NCBI GenBank assembly: GCA_015680685.1
Contig: MNCI01036159.1
Span: forward strand, 84,319-114,861
Direction: 5' to 3'
Source: Gnetum montanum
Taxonomy: Eukaryota; Streptophyta; Gnetopsida; Gnetales; Gnetaceae
Length of the DNA stretch: 30,543 nucleotides
Positions 30,293-30,543 of the stretch are shown piece after piece. The notes beneath the pieces are model-generated. The model was not told the origin of the DNA. It saw only the letters and a program-made list of their open reading frames with translations, and did not search any database. The position numbers were made by a program, and so were the translations under genes. Position 1 is the first letter of the stretch; each line of letters opens with the position of its first letter.

Positions 30293-30543
30293 CTTGATAC
30301 TATTCAAATCAAAATATTTTTTTCCTTTTACATTTTCCCAAATATTTTGAAATATTATTTGTTTTACCAATTTGCAAATTTTCTAAAATTAGAATAAAGA
30401 ATGTACTCTTAAATGTTCTAACTAGTAGGCTATAAAATTTCCTCATAAAGCCATCCTCTATCATGAATTTTCATTATCAATTTTTTGAAATATTTATCTA
30501 ATGATAATTTTAAAAGATTATGAGTGTAGGCTATAAATTGATA
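30293..30543. other. Right flank of E3, nothing recognised
   Basis: About 250 bp of very AT-rich sequence with runs such as AATATTTTGAAATATTATTTG. I see no gene, RNA or known repeat. It should be the other side of the E3 target site, but no duplication matching 17009-17013 is clear. Confidence 0.4.

Overview
The window looks like intergenic nuclear DNA from a seed plant with a large, repeat-rich genome. A gymnosperm is plausible, but the sequence alone does not prove it. It is AT-rich and CpG-poor. Almost everything in it belongs to old Ty3/gypsy LTR retrotransposons. Their reading frames are full of TAG/TGA stops where Trp, Gln or Arg codons are expected, the pattern left by long decay of methylated cytosines. 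No intact gene was found.

Layout. (1) Element E1 lies on the minus strand, from before base 1 to 16705, interrupted by E2. It has a partial 3' LTR (1-392), a PPT, a broken post-pol frame, integrase, RNase H, reverse transcriptase, protease, gag, a tRNA-Asp-type primer site (9538-9556) and a 5' LTR (9558-10337 plus 16591-16705). RT motifs, primer site and layout suggest the Athila branch. (2) Element E2 (10338-16590, plus strand) is inserted in E1's 5' LTR. Its LTRs, gag and 3' region are visibly related to E1's, but it has no protease, RT, RNase H or integrase: gag runs straight into the 3' spacer. (3) Element E3 (about 17014-30292, minus strand) is from a different, Tat/Ogre-like family. It has LTRs of about 1.65 kb whose U3 carries a tandem array of hairpin-prone units, a leader array built on the same motif, a broken gag and protease, no RT or integrase, and a 3' region with a roughly 32-bp minisatellite.

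The most unusual part is a segment of about 3.3 kb (21953-25244) that splits the E3 gag-protease frame and is flanked by the same 7-mer, AACAGTT. It begins with pieces of a plant xanthine dehydrogenase gene, intron-free, in scrambled order (FAD-domain pieces before the N-terminal 2Fe-2S domain) and antisense to E3. It continues with a CpG-containing, gene-like stretch of unknown origin, then a stretch with a good TATA box followed by a splice-donor-like GTGAGT. It appears to be captured host DNA carried inside a retroelement.

The elements do not work together as a pathway. The window is a layered record: E1 landed first, E2 entered its LTR, E3 inserted about 300 bp from E1's end, and the gene-bearing segment entered E3.
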